NCBI RefSeq assembly: GCF_001741865.1
Contig: NZ_CP017147.1
Location: forward strand, 1,851,001-1,915,000
DNA: 64,000 nucleotides
From: Bosea vaviloviae
Lineage (GTDB): Bacteria > Pseudomonadota > Alphaproteobacteria > Rhizobiales > Beijerinckiaceae
Direction of reading: 5' to 3'
The notes below the pieces were generated by a model. That model did no database searches, was not told where the DNA came from, and was given only the letters and a program-made list of their open reading frames with translations. Shown one piece after another: positions 27,485 through 36,604 of this stretch (position 1 is the first letter of the stretch; the number at the start of each line of letters is the position of its first letter). The position numbers and the translations under genes were made by a program.

Positions 27485-27799
27485 TCACCGAAGCGGCGAA
27501 AAATCAGTCGGCAACAGGATGCGGTTTTCCGCCTGCTCGATGTTCTCAGACAGTCGCGGCAGGAAGGCTTGCCAGCGTGGATCGTCAGCCAGTTGCTGGC
27601 GCCGTCGCACCCGATCCTCGAAATCGGCATAGGCCCAGAGATGGGTGACATGGCTGAGCAGGCCGATCTCGGTGGTGAAATAGCCGATCAGATGACCGAG
27701 AATGGGCTGCTGGATCGCCAGGCCTTCATCCCTCACAAGCGCGAGATAGCGCCCCATCCGCCCATTGCGGATACGATAGACCCGTTCCTCGACAATCAT
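27485..27799 (-). CDS. NIPSNAP family protein
   Basis: 104 residues, ATG 27799 overlapping the upstream hydrolase stop by 4 nt (ATGA). MIVEERVYRIRNGRMGRYLALV and HVTHLWAYADFEDRVRRRQQLADD match the NIPSNAP dimeric alpha-beta barrel. These small proteins often accompany oxygenase or lipid/amine degradation operons and may act as cofactor-free oxygenases, isomerases or scaffold. It is the last gene of the flavin-dependent monooxygenase operon, so a role in the same pathway is inferred. Confidence 0.85.
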   Translation of the reverse strand: MIVEERVYRIRNGRMGRYLALVRDEGLAIQQPILGHLIGYFTTEIGLLSHVTHLWAYADFEDRVRRRQQLADDPRWQAFLPRLSENIEQAENRILLPTDFSPLR

Positions 27800-28641
27800 T
27801 GTGCATCTCCGGCGCTGCTGCCTAGAAATCCGCGCATCAGCGCGGCCACCTGCTCGGGGGCCTCGGTCAGGATCGAGTGACGCAGGCCGGGCAGGATGTG
27901 CAGTTGCGAGCCGCTGATGCGCTCGTGCATGTAGCGCGCCATGCGCGGGTTGGAGCCGGCATCCTCCTCCCCCGTCGCGATCAGGGCCGGCATGCGGATC
28001 TGGTCGAGCAAACCACCGAAATCGGTCTGCGCCAGCACGCGATAGGCGGCGGCGTAGCAGTCGGGGTCGTTCTCGGCGTTGCGCTGCCGCAGCGTCGCAA
28101 TGAGGTCCGGATTGCGCGCCTGGAAGGCTTCGGTCAGCCAGCGCGACAGCGATGCGTCGTAATGCGAACCGCGATCGCCGGCCTGCAGGGCTGCGAGACG
28201 CAGGGCGACGCGCTCGCGCTCCTCCTCGGTGCGGCCCGCCACGGTCGCCAGCAGCACGAGCCGCCTGAGCCGCGCCAGATGCGTCAGCGCCATGCGCTGC
28301 GCGACCAGCCCACCGAGCGAGAAGCCGGCGAGATGGAAGGTCTCAAAACCGGCATGGTCGGCCAGCGCCAGCGCATCGCCGACGAAATCGTCGATCTCGT
28401 AGCGCCCGCCTACCTTGGACGAGCGGCCATGGCCGCGCAGGTCGAAGGTGAGAATGCGGAACTGGTCGGCCAGGCGCTCGGCCACGCCCTCCCAGGCTTC
28501 CAGATAGGAGCCGACGCCATGAATGCAGACAAGCGGCGTGCCGCTGCCCTGCAGGCGATAGTTCAAGCTGACGTCGCCGATCCTCAGGCTCGTCGAGCCA
28601 TGCTCCTGTGGCGCGCGCGCCACTTGTACCGCAGTGCCCAT
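27796..28641 (-). CDS. Alpha/beta-fold hydrolase
   Basis: 281 residues. LVCIHGVGSYLEAW holds the oxyanion-hole HG motif, FDLRGHGRS is strand beta5, the nucleophile elbow is GFSLGG, ATGEEDAGSNPRMA supplies the acid loop (Asp/Glu), and GLRHSILTEAPEQV the catalytic His. Likely an esterase, lactonase or C-C hydrolase. It is 3 nt downstream of the LLM monooxygenase gene, so it probably opens an ester or lactone made by that enzyme (Baeyer-Villiger-like logic), which is an inference from operon order. Confidence 0.9.
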   Translation of the reverse strand: MGTAVQVARAPQEHGSTSLRIGDVSLNYRLQGSGTPLVCIHGVGSYLEAWEGVAERLADQFRILTFDLRGHGRSSKVGGRYEIDDFVGDALALADHAGFETFHLAGFSLGGLVAQRMALTHLARLRRLVLLATVAGRTEEERERVALRLAALQAGDRGSHYDASLSRWLTEAFQARNPDLIATLRQRNAENDPDCYAAAYRVLAQTDFGGLLDQIRMPALIATGEEDAGSNPRMARYMHERISGSQLHILPGLRHSILTEAPEQVAALMRGFLGSSAGDAQ

Positions 28642-28644
28642 GGC

Positions 28645-29733
28645 TCAATACCCGGCTGCGGCGAAGCGGGGTACCGCGGCGCGCTCCTGCTCGCGGGCGG
28701 CGAAATGCGGCATCACCTCGTCGATGAACAGCCGCAGCGTCTTCACCTGCATTTCGAAGGGCAGATTGAAGGACAGGCCGAGGCAGTACTGGTCGACGCC
28801 CGCATCCTCATAGAGCTGAAGCTTCCTGATGACCTCGTCCGGCGTGCCGAACATCAGGTTGTCGCGGACCGCCTGCGGATTGTAGTTGGCGCGGTTGGCG
28901 ACGGCCTCGAACGGCACAGCCTCGGGGAAGCCGTTGGTCACGGTGCCGATATTCTGCATCAGGTTCTCGAAATAGCGCCCGTAATCGACGGAATGCCGCA
29001 CCGCGACCTCCCAGTCCTCCTGCCGGTCATAGACGCAGGTCCGGCGCTGCATCATCAGGCGCGGCCGCGGCCGCTCGGGATGGTCGGCCACGGCCTTGCG
29101 GAACTTTTCGCCGAGCACGCCGACCTCGGCTGGAGGCGAGGAGAGCGGCGTCGACAGGATGTTGGCGCCGATGCCGACCGCCCAGTCGAAAGTGCCGGGA
29201 TCGCGCGCCGCCACCCAGATGCTGGGATGCGGCTGCTGGAGCGGCTTGGGCACCGAGGTCGCAAGCGGGAACTTCCAATAATGCCCGTCATGGGCATAGT
29301 CGCCGGCCCAGAGCTTCTGCACTGCCGGCACCAGTTCCTTCATGAAGGCGACGCCCTCTTGCTGGGGAATGCCGCCGGCCATGCGATCGAACTCGTATTG
29401 ATAGGCGCCGCGCGCGATGCCGAATTCGAGCCTGCCGCCGGTCAGGTGGTCGCAGAGCGCGGCCTCGCCGGCCAGCCGGATCGGCGACCAGTAGGGGGCG
29501 ACCAGCGTCGCCGTGCCGAGCCTGATCCGGTCGGTGTGCTGGCCGAGCCAGGTCAGCACCGTGAAAGGGTTGGGCGAGACCGTGCACTCGATGGTGTGAT
29601 GCTCGGCGGTCCAGAGCGTCTCGAAGCCACCTTCATCGGCGATCTTTGCGAGTGCGCGCATGTTGGCGACCGCGTCCGACATCGAATCCTGGGGCGAGAA
29701 ACGCTCCATGCTGATCGAAACGGCAAATTTCAT
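28645..29733 (-). CDS. LLM-class flavin-dependent oxidoreductase (bacterial luciferase-like)
   Basis: 362 residues, TIM-barrel. Signatures: FETLWTAEHH (strand 2 with the conserved Glu-His-His), IRLGTATLVAPYWSPIRLAGEAA, GRLEFGIARGAYQYEFDRMA, and QPHPSIWVAA. The group oxidises organic substrates with O2 and free FMNH2 provided by a separate reductase, here the flavin reductase gene two genes upstream. Substrate unknown. Spacing to neighbours is 3 nt and 38 nt, so it belongs to the five-gene operon. Confidence 0.9.
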   Translation of the reverse strand: MKFAVSISMERFSPQDSMSDAVANMRALAKIADEGGFETLWTAEHHTIECTVSPNPFTVLTWLGQHTDRIRLGTATLVAPYWSPIRLAGEAALCDHLTGGRLEFGIARGAYQYEFDRMAGGIPQQEGVAFMKELVPAVQKLWAGDYAHDGHYWKFPLATSVPKPLQQPHPSIWVAARDPGTFDWAVGIGANILSTPLSSPPAEVGVLGEKFRKAVADHPERPRPRLMMQRRTCVYDRQEDWEVAVRHSVDYGRYFENLMQNIGTVTNGFPEAVPFEAVANRANYNPQAVRDNLMFGTPDEVIRKLQLYEDAGVDQYCLGLSFNLPFEMQVKTLRLFIDEVMPHFAAREQERAAVPRFAAAGY

Positions 29734-29771
29734 GATGGCCTCCCGGCTCGGCGTTCTTGGCTTTTTGGGGT

Positions 29772-31283
29772 TCAGCGCAGGCGGATCACGAACGGGTCCT
29801 GCATGGCGCCCGAGTAGTCGATCACGACGTTCTTCAAGCGCGAGAACTCGCGCATGACCTCGAAGCCGCCGCGGCGGCCATAGCCGCTGTTCTTCATGCC
29901 GCCATTGGCGGACATGTAGGCGGCGGAGCGGTAGGTGTTGATCCAGACCGTGCCCGCCTCGATGTTGCGGGCGAAGCGCATCGCGCGGTCGATGTTTTGG
30001 GTCCAGATGCCGGACGCCAGGCCGTATTCGGTGTCGTTGGCGAGAGCGATCATCTCCTCCTCGCTCTTGAACGGCACGACGCCGACCACTGGCCCGAAGA
30101 TCTCCTCGCGCATGAAGCGCATGGTGTTGCTCGCCTCGGTCATCACCGTCGGCTCGAAATACCAGCCGCGCGCCAGTTCGCCGTCCTGCGGCTTGCGCCC
30201 GCCGGCAGCGATCTTCGCGCCCTCCCGCACACCGGAGGCGACATAATCCTCGACCTTGGCGAGCTGCGCCGAGAGCGCCAGCGGCCCGATGTCGGTATCC
30301 TCGACCTGCGGGTGGCCGACCTTGATGCGCTGGGTGCGCGCGACCAGCGCCTCGACGAAGCGGTCATAGATCGGCTGCTCGACGAAGCAGCGCGAACCGG
30401 CGACGCAGGTTTGCCCGGCCGCGGCGAAGACGCCGGAAACGACGCCGTTCACCGCCTTGTCGATGTCGACATCGGAGAAGATGACGTGGGGCGATTTGCC
30501 GCCCAGCTCCATCTGGCAGGGAACCAGGTTTTCGGCGGCATTGCCGGCGATCTTGCGGCCGGTGAAGGTCGAGCCGGTGAAGACGTATTTCGCGATGCCG
30601 GGATGGCGCGTCAGCGCGTCGCCCGTGGTCGTGCCGTCGCCGGTGACGACATTGACGACTCCGGGCGGAATGCCGGCCTCGATGACGAGTTCGGCCAGCG
30701 CCAGTGTCGAGGCAGTCGCATGCTCGGAGGGCTTCACCACGATGGTGTTGCCGATGGCGAGGCAGGGCGCCAGCGTGCCCGTCAGCATCATCAATGGCGA
30801 GTTCCACGGGATGATCATCCCGACGACACCGATCGGCTCGCACAGGTTGAAGTTCAGGGTGTCGAGCTTGTTGACCGGGATCGTGTCGCCCTGGAGCTTG
30901 TCGGCCATCCCCGCGAAATAGAGATAGGAGTCCGGGATCGCGCGCATCTGGGCGCGCATCTCCTTGAGCAGCTTGCCGTTGTCGCGGCACTCGATCATCG
31001 CCAGCTCGTCGGCGTTCTCGAGCACGAGCTCGGCGAGACGGCGCACCAGCTTGCCGCGGTCGGTCTGCGTCAGGCGCCGCCAGGCGGGGTTGACCAGCGC
31101 AGCGCGCGCCGAGCGCACGGCGGCATCGACATCGGCGGCGTCGCCTTGCGCGAAGGCGTACCAGGGCTCGGCGGTCGTCGGATCATAGGAGGGCAGGTAG
31201 ACGCCGCTCTTGGGTGCGACGAAGCGGCCGTCGATGAAGAGATCCTGGCGCGAGCCTTCGAGGGTTTTGACCGTGGTCTTCAT
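29772..31283 (-). CDS. Aldehyde dehydrogenase (NAD(P)+-dependent)
   Basis: 503 residues, normal for the family. NAD-binding residues: IPWNSPLMMLTGTLAPCLA and VKPSEHATAS; FTGSTFTGRKIAG; catalytic Glu in MELGGKSPHVIF and catalytic Cys in FAAAGQTCVAGSR; late motif EEIFGPVVGVVPF. It oxidises an aldehyde, perhaps the product of the LLM monooxygenase, to an acid. It resembles 2-hydroxymuconic-semialdehyde/betaine-aldehyde type enzymes, but the substrate is not determined. In the middle of the operon. Confidence 0.93.
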   Translation of the reverse strand: MKTTVKTLEGSRQDLFIDGRFVAPKSGVYLPSYDPTTAEPWYAFAQGDAADVDAAVRSARAALVNPAWRRLTQTDRGKLVRRLAELVLENADELAMIECRDNGKLLKEMRAQMRAIPDSYLYFAGMADKLQGDTIPVNKLDTLNFNLCEPIGVVGMIIPWNSPLMMLTGTLAPCLAIGNTIVVKPSEHATASTLALAELVIEAGIPPGVVNVVTGDGTTTGDALTRHPGIAKYVFTGSTFTGRKIAGNAAENLVPCQMELGGKSPHVIFSDVDIDKAVNGVVSGVFAAAGQTCVAGSRCFVEQPIYDRFVEALVARTQRIKVGHPQVEDTDIGPLALSAQLAKVEDYVASGVREGAKIAAGGRKPQDGELARGWYFEPTVMTEASNTMRFMREEIFGPVVGVVPFKSEEEMIALANDTEYGLASGIWTQNIDRAMRFARNIEAGTVWINTYRSAAYMSANGGMKNSGYGRRGGFEVMREFSRLKNVVIDYSGAMQDPFVIRLR

Positions 31284-31298
31284 ATCTGCTCTGCCGGC

Positions 31299-32294
31299 TC
31301 AGGATTGCGGATTGGGCGCCCAGGGCTGGGCCTCGCCGACCATGGCGAGACGCCCGCCATCGTTGGAATCCATGTAGATCCCGAAGCGCTTGCTGGCGCT
31401 TTCGCGCACATAACGGCGCAGCATCGCGCTGATCTCGCGCGTCGGAATATGGTCGTAGGGAAGCTGGTCTATGGGGAAGAATTTCAGCCCCGCCGAGAGG
31501 GGCGCCGAGCTGACGTCCTGTGCGAGGCGGGCGCGGTAGATCAGGTATCCGGGGTCGCCGTCGGAGACGTCGAAGACCGAGTAGAGAAAGGTGTCGTCGG
31601 GAACCAGCGTCAGCGCGTCGCCGCCGTCGAGCTTGAGTTCGTTATCGGCGATCCGGCGCATCGCCGTGGGCAGCACCCAGCCTCCCTTGCCGTCTGAGCG
31701 CAGCAGCAGATGCCCGTCGGCCTCGATGAGATAGCCCACGATCATGCCATGCGAGGCGAGCCATCCCGGCGGCAGCGGATCCTTGATGTTGGCATAGCGG
31801 CCCCGGCAGAAGCCGAGCGGCGCGGACGGGCTGGTGCCGAAGGCCTGCACCTCGCCGATCAGCACGGTGTGGTCGCCGGCATCGACGCGGCGATGAACCG
31901 TACAGTCGAACCAGGACAGGCAATCTGTCAGGATCGGCGATCCCGTATGGACGCGATCGTAGCTGATCGTATCGAACTTGTTGGCGGCCTTCGAAGCGAA
32001 CAGGTTGGAGACGTCCGTCTGCCCCTCATGCAGCAGGTTGACCGCAAAGGAGGAGCAGGCGTTGAAGGCCGCGAAGCTGTGGGCGCCCCGGCCGACGCAG
32101 ACCAGCAGCAACGGCGGATCGAGCGAAACCGACGTGAAGGAATTGGCGGTCATGCCGCGTGGCAGGCCCTCCGCGTCATGGGTCGTGATGACGGTCACAC
32201 CGGTCACGAATGTCCCCAGGGCGCGGCGCAGCGCGACCGGGTCGACGGCATTTTGAGTGTCTACGGCTTGTGTGTTTACGGTCTTGGCCAGCAT
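31299..32294 (-). CDS. Flavin reductase with an extra Nudix-like C-terminal domain
   Basis: 331 residues from ATG 32294, preceded by GAGGTGA. Residues about 15-170 are a DIM6/NTAB flavin reductase domain: LRRALGTFVTGVTVITTHD, GMTANSFTSVSLDPPLLLV and HVLI-type DHTVLIGEVQAF. It supplies reduced flavin to the LLM partner. From about 180 to 310 an added domain starts VGYLIEADGHLLLRSDGKGG and WVLPTAM, recalling the first strands of a Nudix fold, but no GX5EX7REUXEEXGU box is present. Standard reductases are about 165 residues, so this is a fusion. First gene of the operon. Confidence 0.82.
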   Translation of the reverse strand: MLAKTVNTQAVDTQNAVDPVALRRALGTFVTGVTVITTHDAEGLPRGMTANSFTSVSLDPPLLLVCVGRGAHSFAAFNACSSFAVNLLHEGQTDVSNLFASKAANKFDTISYDRVHTGSPILTDCLSWFDCTVHRRVDAGDHTVLIGEVQAFGTSPSAPLGFCRGRYANIKDPLPPGWLASHGMIVGYLIEADGHLLLRSDGKGGWVLPTAMRRIADNELKLDGGDALTLVPDDTFLYSVFDVSDGDPGYLIYRARLAQDVSSAPLSAGLKFFPIDQLPYDHIPTREISAMLRRYVRESASKRFGIYMDSNDGGRLAMVGEAQPWAPNPQS

Positions 32295-32422
32295 GCGCGT
32301 CACCTCGATCAATCTGGATCGTGGTGGCAGGCTAAGCGGCGGGTGCCGCCTATTCTTCCTATGAAGCAAAGGATGAAATGGCGATCTTCCTCACGGGACA
32401 GTGGGAAGCGCCCCGCCTGGCC

Positions 32423-34231
32423 TCAACCGGCCGTGGCGCTTCCATTCTCGATAACGCCATGCAGCCGGATGGCGAGTTCGATCGCGAAACGGCGGTCGGG
32501 CGTCTCGGGATCGATGCCAAACAGGTCCTGAATGCGCGCCAGCCTGTAGCGCAGCGTCGTCACATGCAGCCCCATCGCATCGGCGCAGGCCTGGGCACGG
32601 CAGCCCTCGCGCAGATAGGCGGCGAGCGTTTCCAGATAGGGCGTGTCGTGCTTGCGATCATGCGCGACCACGATGCCGATGCTGCTGTCGACGAAGCTGC
32701 GCACATCGGCCGATTCCGCCGCGCCGATCAGCATCGGCATCGGGCCGAAATCCGAGGCCGAAAGGGTCCCCGTGCGGCCGAAAGCGCGCGCGATGCGGAT
32801 CATCCGCCAGCAGCGCTCCCATTCCTTGGGATAGGTGTCGAGACCATCGCAGACGCCGCCGAGCACGACGATCGGCTCCCGGTTGAAGCTGTGCCGCAGC
32901 GTCTCGACCATGCGGCGCGCCAGGCGTCCGATCCGCTCCTGGTCGTCGTCCTCGTCATGCGGCAGGAGGCAGACCAGCCCGCCGCCGATGGCGACGACGC
33001 TTGCGGGAACGTTCAGTTGGCGTGCCAGCCGCGTTACCGCATGGTGGCAATCGACGCTGATGTCGGCCGGCAGGGACGGCATGTCCGGAAAATCGACGAC
33101 CACCATGCGCGCCGGCGCGCCGAGGGCGAGGCCCAGCCGCCGGCCGCGCAGAAGGACATCGTCGGCATCGCGCCAGCGGCGCTCGATGATCTCGAAGAAC
33201 AGCTCGGTCAATGTCCGCGTCTCGAAGCGGAAACGGATGACGCTGCGCATCATCTGGACGCTGAGGGCGAACTTCACGCTGTCGAGCAGGAGCCGTTCGA
33301 GATCGCCGGCAGCCTGCGCAGTTGGGAAGATCACGAGCGCGCCGACAGCCTGCCCATCGACATTCAGGGGCTCGATCCTGGCCATGAGCTGCAGCTGCCG
33401 TTCGCCGTCATCGAGCCGTAAGCCCCGCGGTTCGTTGCGCTGCGCCGCGACGGCGTCCCGCGCCGCTGTGATGATCTGGCTGCCAAGGCTGGTGTCGATC
33501 GCCCGCTGCCAGGCCGTGTCGTCGAAATGAACCGGTGTCGGCGACCGGCTGGCGACCAGCGCATTGCCGGAGAAATCGACGACCAGCACGGGGGCCGGCA
33601 ACAGATCTGCCAACATCGCCGCTAGCGCCGAGGTCGACCCGCCGGACAAAACCTCCTGAAGCAGTGTCGTCTGCGTCTGCAGCGCCTTCTGCAACTGCTC
33701 GGCCGCCTGGCGTTCGGCCCTGATCCGATGCTCGCGCTCGACCGCGATCCCACCGAGATGGACGATCATGCTCATGAAGGCGAGGTCATCCGGCGAGACC
33801 TCGGTGATGCCGCGCGAGACGACGTTCAGCACCATCGGCCGGTTTTCGGCATCGGCGCAGCTCATCGGCAGTACGAGCACCGTGCGGTAGTCGCGCTCGA
33901 AGGCCTCGCGTCGATAGCCCGGAAACTCGTCGGAGGCGCGAGCGTCGCGGATATAGACCGGCTCGTTGCGTTGCAGTGCGATCAGGGCCGGGCTCGTCGC
34001 CAGCTCCCAGCGGTTCTCGAGCGGCCGGCGCAGCAGCGTCGGGTCATGCCGCACCATGACATGCGCCTCGCCATGGGCGGCGTCGATCGCCATGACCGAC
34101 CCCAGCGTCCAGCCGCCATGCTCGCAGGCGGCATGGATGAGGTCGCGCAGGATCGTTTCGAGATCGCCGTCGGAATTGATCCGGCTTGCGACATCCCGCA
34201 ACGAACGCATCTGCGATGCCTGGTCCGCCAT
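32423..34231 (-). CDS. PucR/CdaR-type transcriptional regulator with GAF domain
   Basis: 602 residues. The N-terminal third (about 8-170) is a GAF domain (LETILRDLIHAACEHGGWTL, RTVLVLPMSCA, FMSMIVHLGGIAVEREHR). Middle regions resemble the PucR/CdaR GGDEF-like fold. The C-terminal HTH_30 (about 545-590) reads REGCRAQACADAMGLHVTTLRYRLARI in two parts, followed by LFGIDPETPDRRFAIELAIRLH. This family activates catabolic operons on sensing a substrate. It sits 128 nt upstream of the flavin reductase operon on the same strand and diverges from the amino-acid-synthesis-family gene, and probably controls both. Confidence 0.85.
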   Translation of the reverse strand: MADQASQMRSLRDVASRINSDGDLETILRDLIHAACEHGGWTLGSVMAIDAAHGEAHVMVRHDPTLLRRPLENRWELATSPALIALQRNEPVYIRDARASDEFPGYRREAFERDYRTVLVLPMSCADAENRPMVLNVVSRGITEVSPDDLAFMSMIVHLGGIAVEREHRIRAERQAAEQLQKALQTQTTLLQEVLSGGSTSALAAMLADLLPAPVLVVDFSGNALVASRSPTPVHFDDTAWQRAIDTSLGSQIITAARDAVAAQRNEPRGLRLDDGERQLQLMARIEPLNVDGQAVGALVIFPTAQAAGDLERLLLDSVKFALSVQMMRSVIRFRFETRTLTELFFEIIERRWRDADDVLLRGRRLGLALGAPARMVVVDFPDMPSLPADISVDCHHAVTRLARQLNVPASVVAIGGGLVCLLPHDEDDDQERIGRLARRMVETLRHSFNREPIVVLGGVCDGLDTYPKEWERCWRMIRIARAFGRTGTLSASDFGPMPMLIGAAESADVRSFVDSSIGIVVAHDRKHDTPYLETLAAYLREGCRAQACADAMGLHVTTLRYRLARIQDLFGIDPETPDRRFAIELAIRLHGVIENGSATAG

Positions 34232-34375
34232 TCAGCCCTCCCGCGCCAGCATGGCGACCTTACCCCGCATCGCAGGGGCGGTCCGCAGAATCTTCCAGCG
34301 ATCCGGCGGAAGACGTTCGCGCAACCGGGCCGCTACGCTGCGGCCGCATCGGACAATCACAACAGGTGGCACCCC

Positions 34376-34966
34376 ATGGATTTCGGCTTGCGCAAGATCT
34401 CGACCTTCGTCGAGGAAACCTTCATCGAGGGCGGCAAGGCCACCGATCGGCCGGTCCGCATGGTCATCGTCGCCGCCGTGCTGCGCAACCCCTGGGCGGG
34501 CCAGGGTTTCGTCGAGAACCTGCGGCCCGAAATCCTGCGCATCGCGCCCCATCTCGGCACCGAACTGACCAAGCGCCTCGTCGCACTGATGCCGGCCGAA
34601 CAGGTCGAGGCTTACGGCAAGGCCGCGGCGGTCGGCACCAACGGCGAGATCGAGCACGCCTCGGCGCTGATTCACACGCTGCGCTTCGGCAACATGTTTC
34701 GCGATGCCGTCAAAGGCACGGCCTATCTGAGCTTTACCAACACGCGCAATGCGCCCGGCGCGCTGCTTTCGCTGCCGATGATCCACAAGAGCGAAACCGG
34801 CAAGCGCTCGCATTTCCTGACGGCGAATTTCCAGGTTCCGGATGCGCCGGCCGCCGACGAGGTCCTGGTCGCAATCGGAGCCTGCGACAACAGCCGGGCC
34901 CATCCGCGCCTCGCCGATCGCTTCCAGGACATGGACGAGATGAAGCGGGAGCTGGAGAACGCCTGA
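34376..34966 (+). CDS. Amino acid synthesis family protein (PF06684-like)
   Basis: 196 residues from ATG 34376. IRKISTFVEE-type opening (MDFGLRKISTFVEETFIEGG), VRMVIVAAVLRNPWAGQGF, AAAVGTNGEIEHASALIH and EVLVAIGACDNSRAHPRLADR match the amino-acid-synthesis (AA_synth) family, whose biochemical role is unproven. It is transcribed divergently from the PucR-type gene. Such proteins often accompany LLM/flavin reductase or amidohydrolase loci, so a role in the same substrate pathway is a reasonable guess. Confidence 0.85.
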   Translation: MDFGLRKISTFVEETFIEGGKATDRPVRMVIVAAVLRNPWAGQGFVENLRPEILRIAPHLGTELTKRLVALMPAEQVEAYGKAAAVGTNGEIEHASALIHTLRFGNMFRDAVKGTAYLSFTNTRNAPGALLSLPMIHKSETGKRSHFLTANFQVPDAPAADEVLVAIGACDNSRAHPRLADRFQDMDEMKRELENA

Positions 34967-34980
34967 GCGCGTCGATCGCG

Positions 34981-35086
34981 TCGCATTCGGACGATTCCGT
35001 CCGAATGCGAAAAACGTGATCGATTCCTGGAGTTTAGAGCATTGCTCCTGCGAAAAACCGGTACCCACTTTTTCGCGCAATGCTCT
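34981..35086. repeat. Type B dispersed palindromic repeat with an extra hairpin
   Basis: First hairpin tcgcattcgga (34981-34991) / tccgaatgcga (35000-35010). Then 35036-35086, with agagcattgc and gcaatgctct arms around the core cgaaaaaccggtacccactt shared with 5401-5450. It lies between convergent genes, 15 bp after the stop of the AA_synth-family gene. Confidence 0.88.
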
Positions 35087-35118
35087 AATGCCGGCGACTC
35101 CTGGCATCCGCCAATCGA

Positions 35119-35149
35119 AACAGGGCCCGCCATCTTGGCGGGCCCTGTT
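35119..35149. terminator. Bidirectional hairpin terminator
   Basis: Perfect 14-bp stem aacagggcccgcca (35119-35132) / tggcgggccctgtt (35136-35149), loop tct. Placed between the convergent AA_synth-family gene and aminotransferase gene, 34 nt past the latter's stop. The GC-rich stem with terminal A/T pairs on both sides suits termination in both directions. Confidence 0.75.
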
Positions 35150-35182
35150 GCATGAGTTGAGCGCCTGACGCATCGCCACACC

Positions 35183-36589
35183 TCAGGCCAGCTTGACCTT
35201 CTCGCGGGCCAGCTCGTCCATGACCTGACGCACCGCTTGCTCGGCGATGCCGACGATTTCGTCGATCTCGTCCTTCGTCGTCACAAGCGGTGGGGCGAAG
35301 CCGAGAATATCGCCATGGGGCATCGCGCGCGCGATCAGGCCGCGATCGCGAGCGGCCTTGGAGATGCGCGCCCCGACCTTGAGGCCCGCATCGAAGCGGG
35401 TCTTGGCCGCGCGGTCGGCGACGAATTCAAGCGCGCCCAGCATGCCGACGCCGCGCACCTCGCCGACGATCGGCAATTGCGCGAAGGCGGCTTTCAGCCG
35501 GTCCTGGAAATAGCCGCCGACATCGCGCGCCTTACCCGCCAGATCCTCGCGCTCGACGATGTCGAGCACGGCATTGGCTGCGGCGGCGCCGATCGGATGC
35601 CCGGAATAGGTATAGCCGTGCGAGAAGGCCCCGACACGGTCCGCGCCGTCCTCCAGAACCTTGTAGACTTTTTCTCCGACGATCGCGGCCGAGAGCGGGA
35701 AATAGCCCGAGGTCAGGCCTTTCGCGACAGTGATCAGGTCCGGCTCGATGCCATAGAGATGCGAGCCGAAGGGTGTGCCGACGCGACCAAAGCCGGTGAT
35801 GACCTCGTCGGCGATCAAGAGCACGTCGTATTTGCGCAGCACCAGCTGGATCTCGTGCCAGTAGCCCTCAGGCGGCGGGGTGATGCCGCCCGTGCCCAGT
35901 ACCGGCTCACCGATGAAGGCGCCGACAGTCTCGGGACCCTCGCTCAGGATCAGGCCTTCGAGCTCGTCCGCAAGGCGCTTCGAGAACTCGATCTCGGTCT
36001 CGCCGGCTTGAGCCCCCCAATAATGATGCGGTGCGCCGGTGTGCAGAATGCCGGGGAAGGGCAGATCCATATGATCATGGTAGAAGCTCATCCCGGTCAT
36101 CGAGCCGGAAACGACGCTGCAGCCGTGATAGCCGCGCAGCCGCGAGATGATCTTCTTCTTCCGCGGCTGGCCGCGCAGGTTGTTGTAATACCAGACCAGC
36201 TTGGCCTGGGTCTCGTTCGCGTCCGAGCCGGACATCCCGTAGAAGACCTTGCTCATCTGTCCCGGAGCCATCCTGACGAGGCGGTCGGAGAGGATGGCGA
36301 GCTCATCGGTCGTGTGGGCGGCGTAGCTGTGATAATAGGCGAGCCGGTGGGCCTGCCGCGAGATCGCCTCGGCCACCTCGGTCCGGCCATAGCCGATATT
36401 GACGCAGTAGAGCCCGGCGAAGCCGTCGATATAGCTGCGGCCGGTCGCATCCTGAATGCGGATGCCTTTCCCGGTTTCGACGATGGTCGGCGCGCCGAGC
36501 TTGCCGCTGGCAAAATCCTTGAGCTGGGTGAAGGGGTGCAGGACGCTGGCGCGATCCAGCGCACCGATGGCTGCGACATCGATCGTCAT
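35183..36589 (-). CDS. Class III aminotransferase (omega-amino acid / diamine type)
   Basis: 468 residues, ATG 36589 with GGAGATCACCC before it. PLP enzyme of fold type I: GSDANETQAKLVWYYNN, SRLRGYHGCSVVSGSMTG, LIADEVITGFGRVG (Asp binding the PLP nitrogen), and the Schiff-base Lys in ITVAKGLTSGYFPLSA. The N-terminal LHPFTQLKDFA matches the omega-aminotransferases that act on beta-alanine, GABA, taurine or putrescine with pyruvate. It forms a unit with the succinate-semialdehyde dehydrogenase gene just upstream (15 nt), implying GABA-type catabolism to succinate. Confidence 0.92.
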   Translation of the reverse strand: MTIDVAAIGALDRASVLHPFTQLKDFASGKLGAPTIVETGKGIRIQDATGRSYIDGFAGLYCVNIGYGRTEVAEAISRQAHRLAYYHSYAAHTTDELAILSDRLVRMAPGQMSKVFYGMSGSDANETQAKLVWYYNNLRGQPRKKKIISRLRGYHGCSVVSGSMTGMSFYHDHMDLPFPGILHTGAPHHYWGAQAGETEIEFSKRLADELEGLILSEGPETVGAFIGEPVLGTGGITPPPEGYWHEIQLVLRKYDVLLIADEVITGFGRVGTPFGSHLYGIEPDLITVAKGLTSGYFPLSAAIVGEKVYKVLEDGADRVGAFSHGYTYSGHPIGAAAANAVLDIVEREDLAGKARDVGGYFQDRLKAAFAQLPIVGEVRGVGMLGALEFVADRAAKTRFDAGLKVGARISKAARDRGLIARAMPHGDILGFAPPLVTTKDEIDEIVGIAEQAVRQVMDELAREKVKLA

Positions 36590-36604
36590 GGGTGATCTCC
36601 TTGA

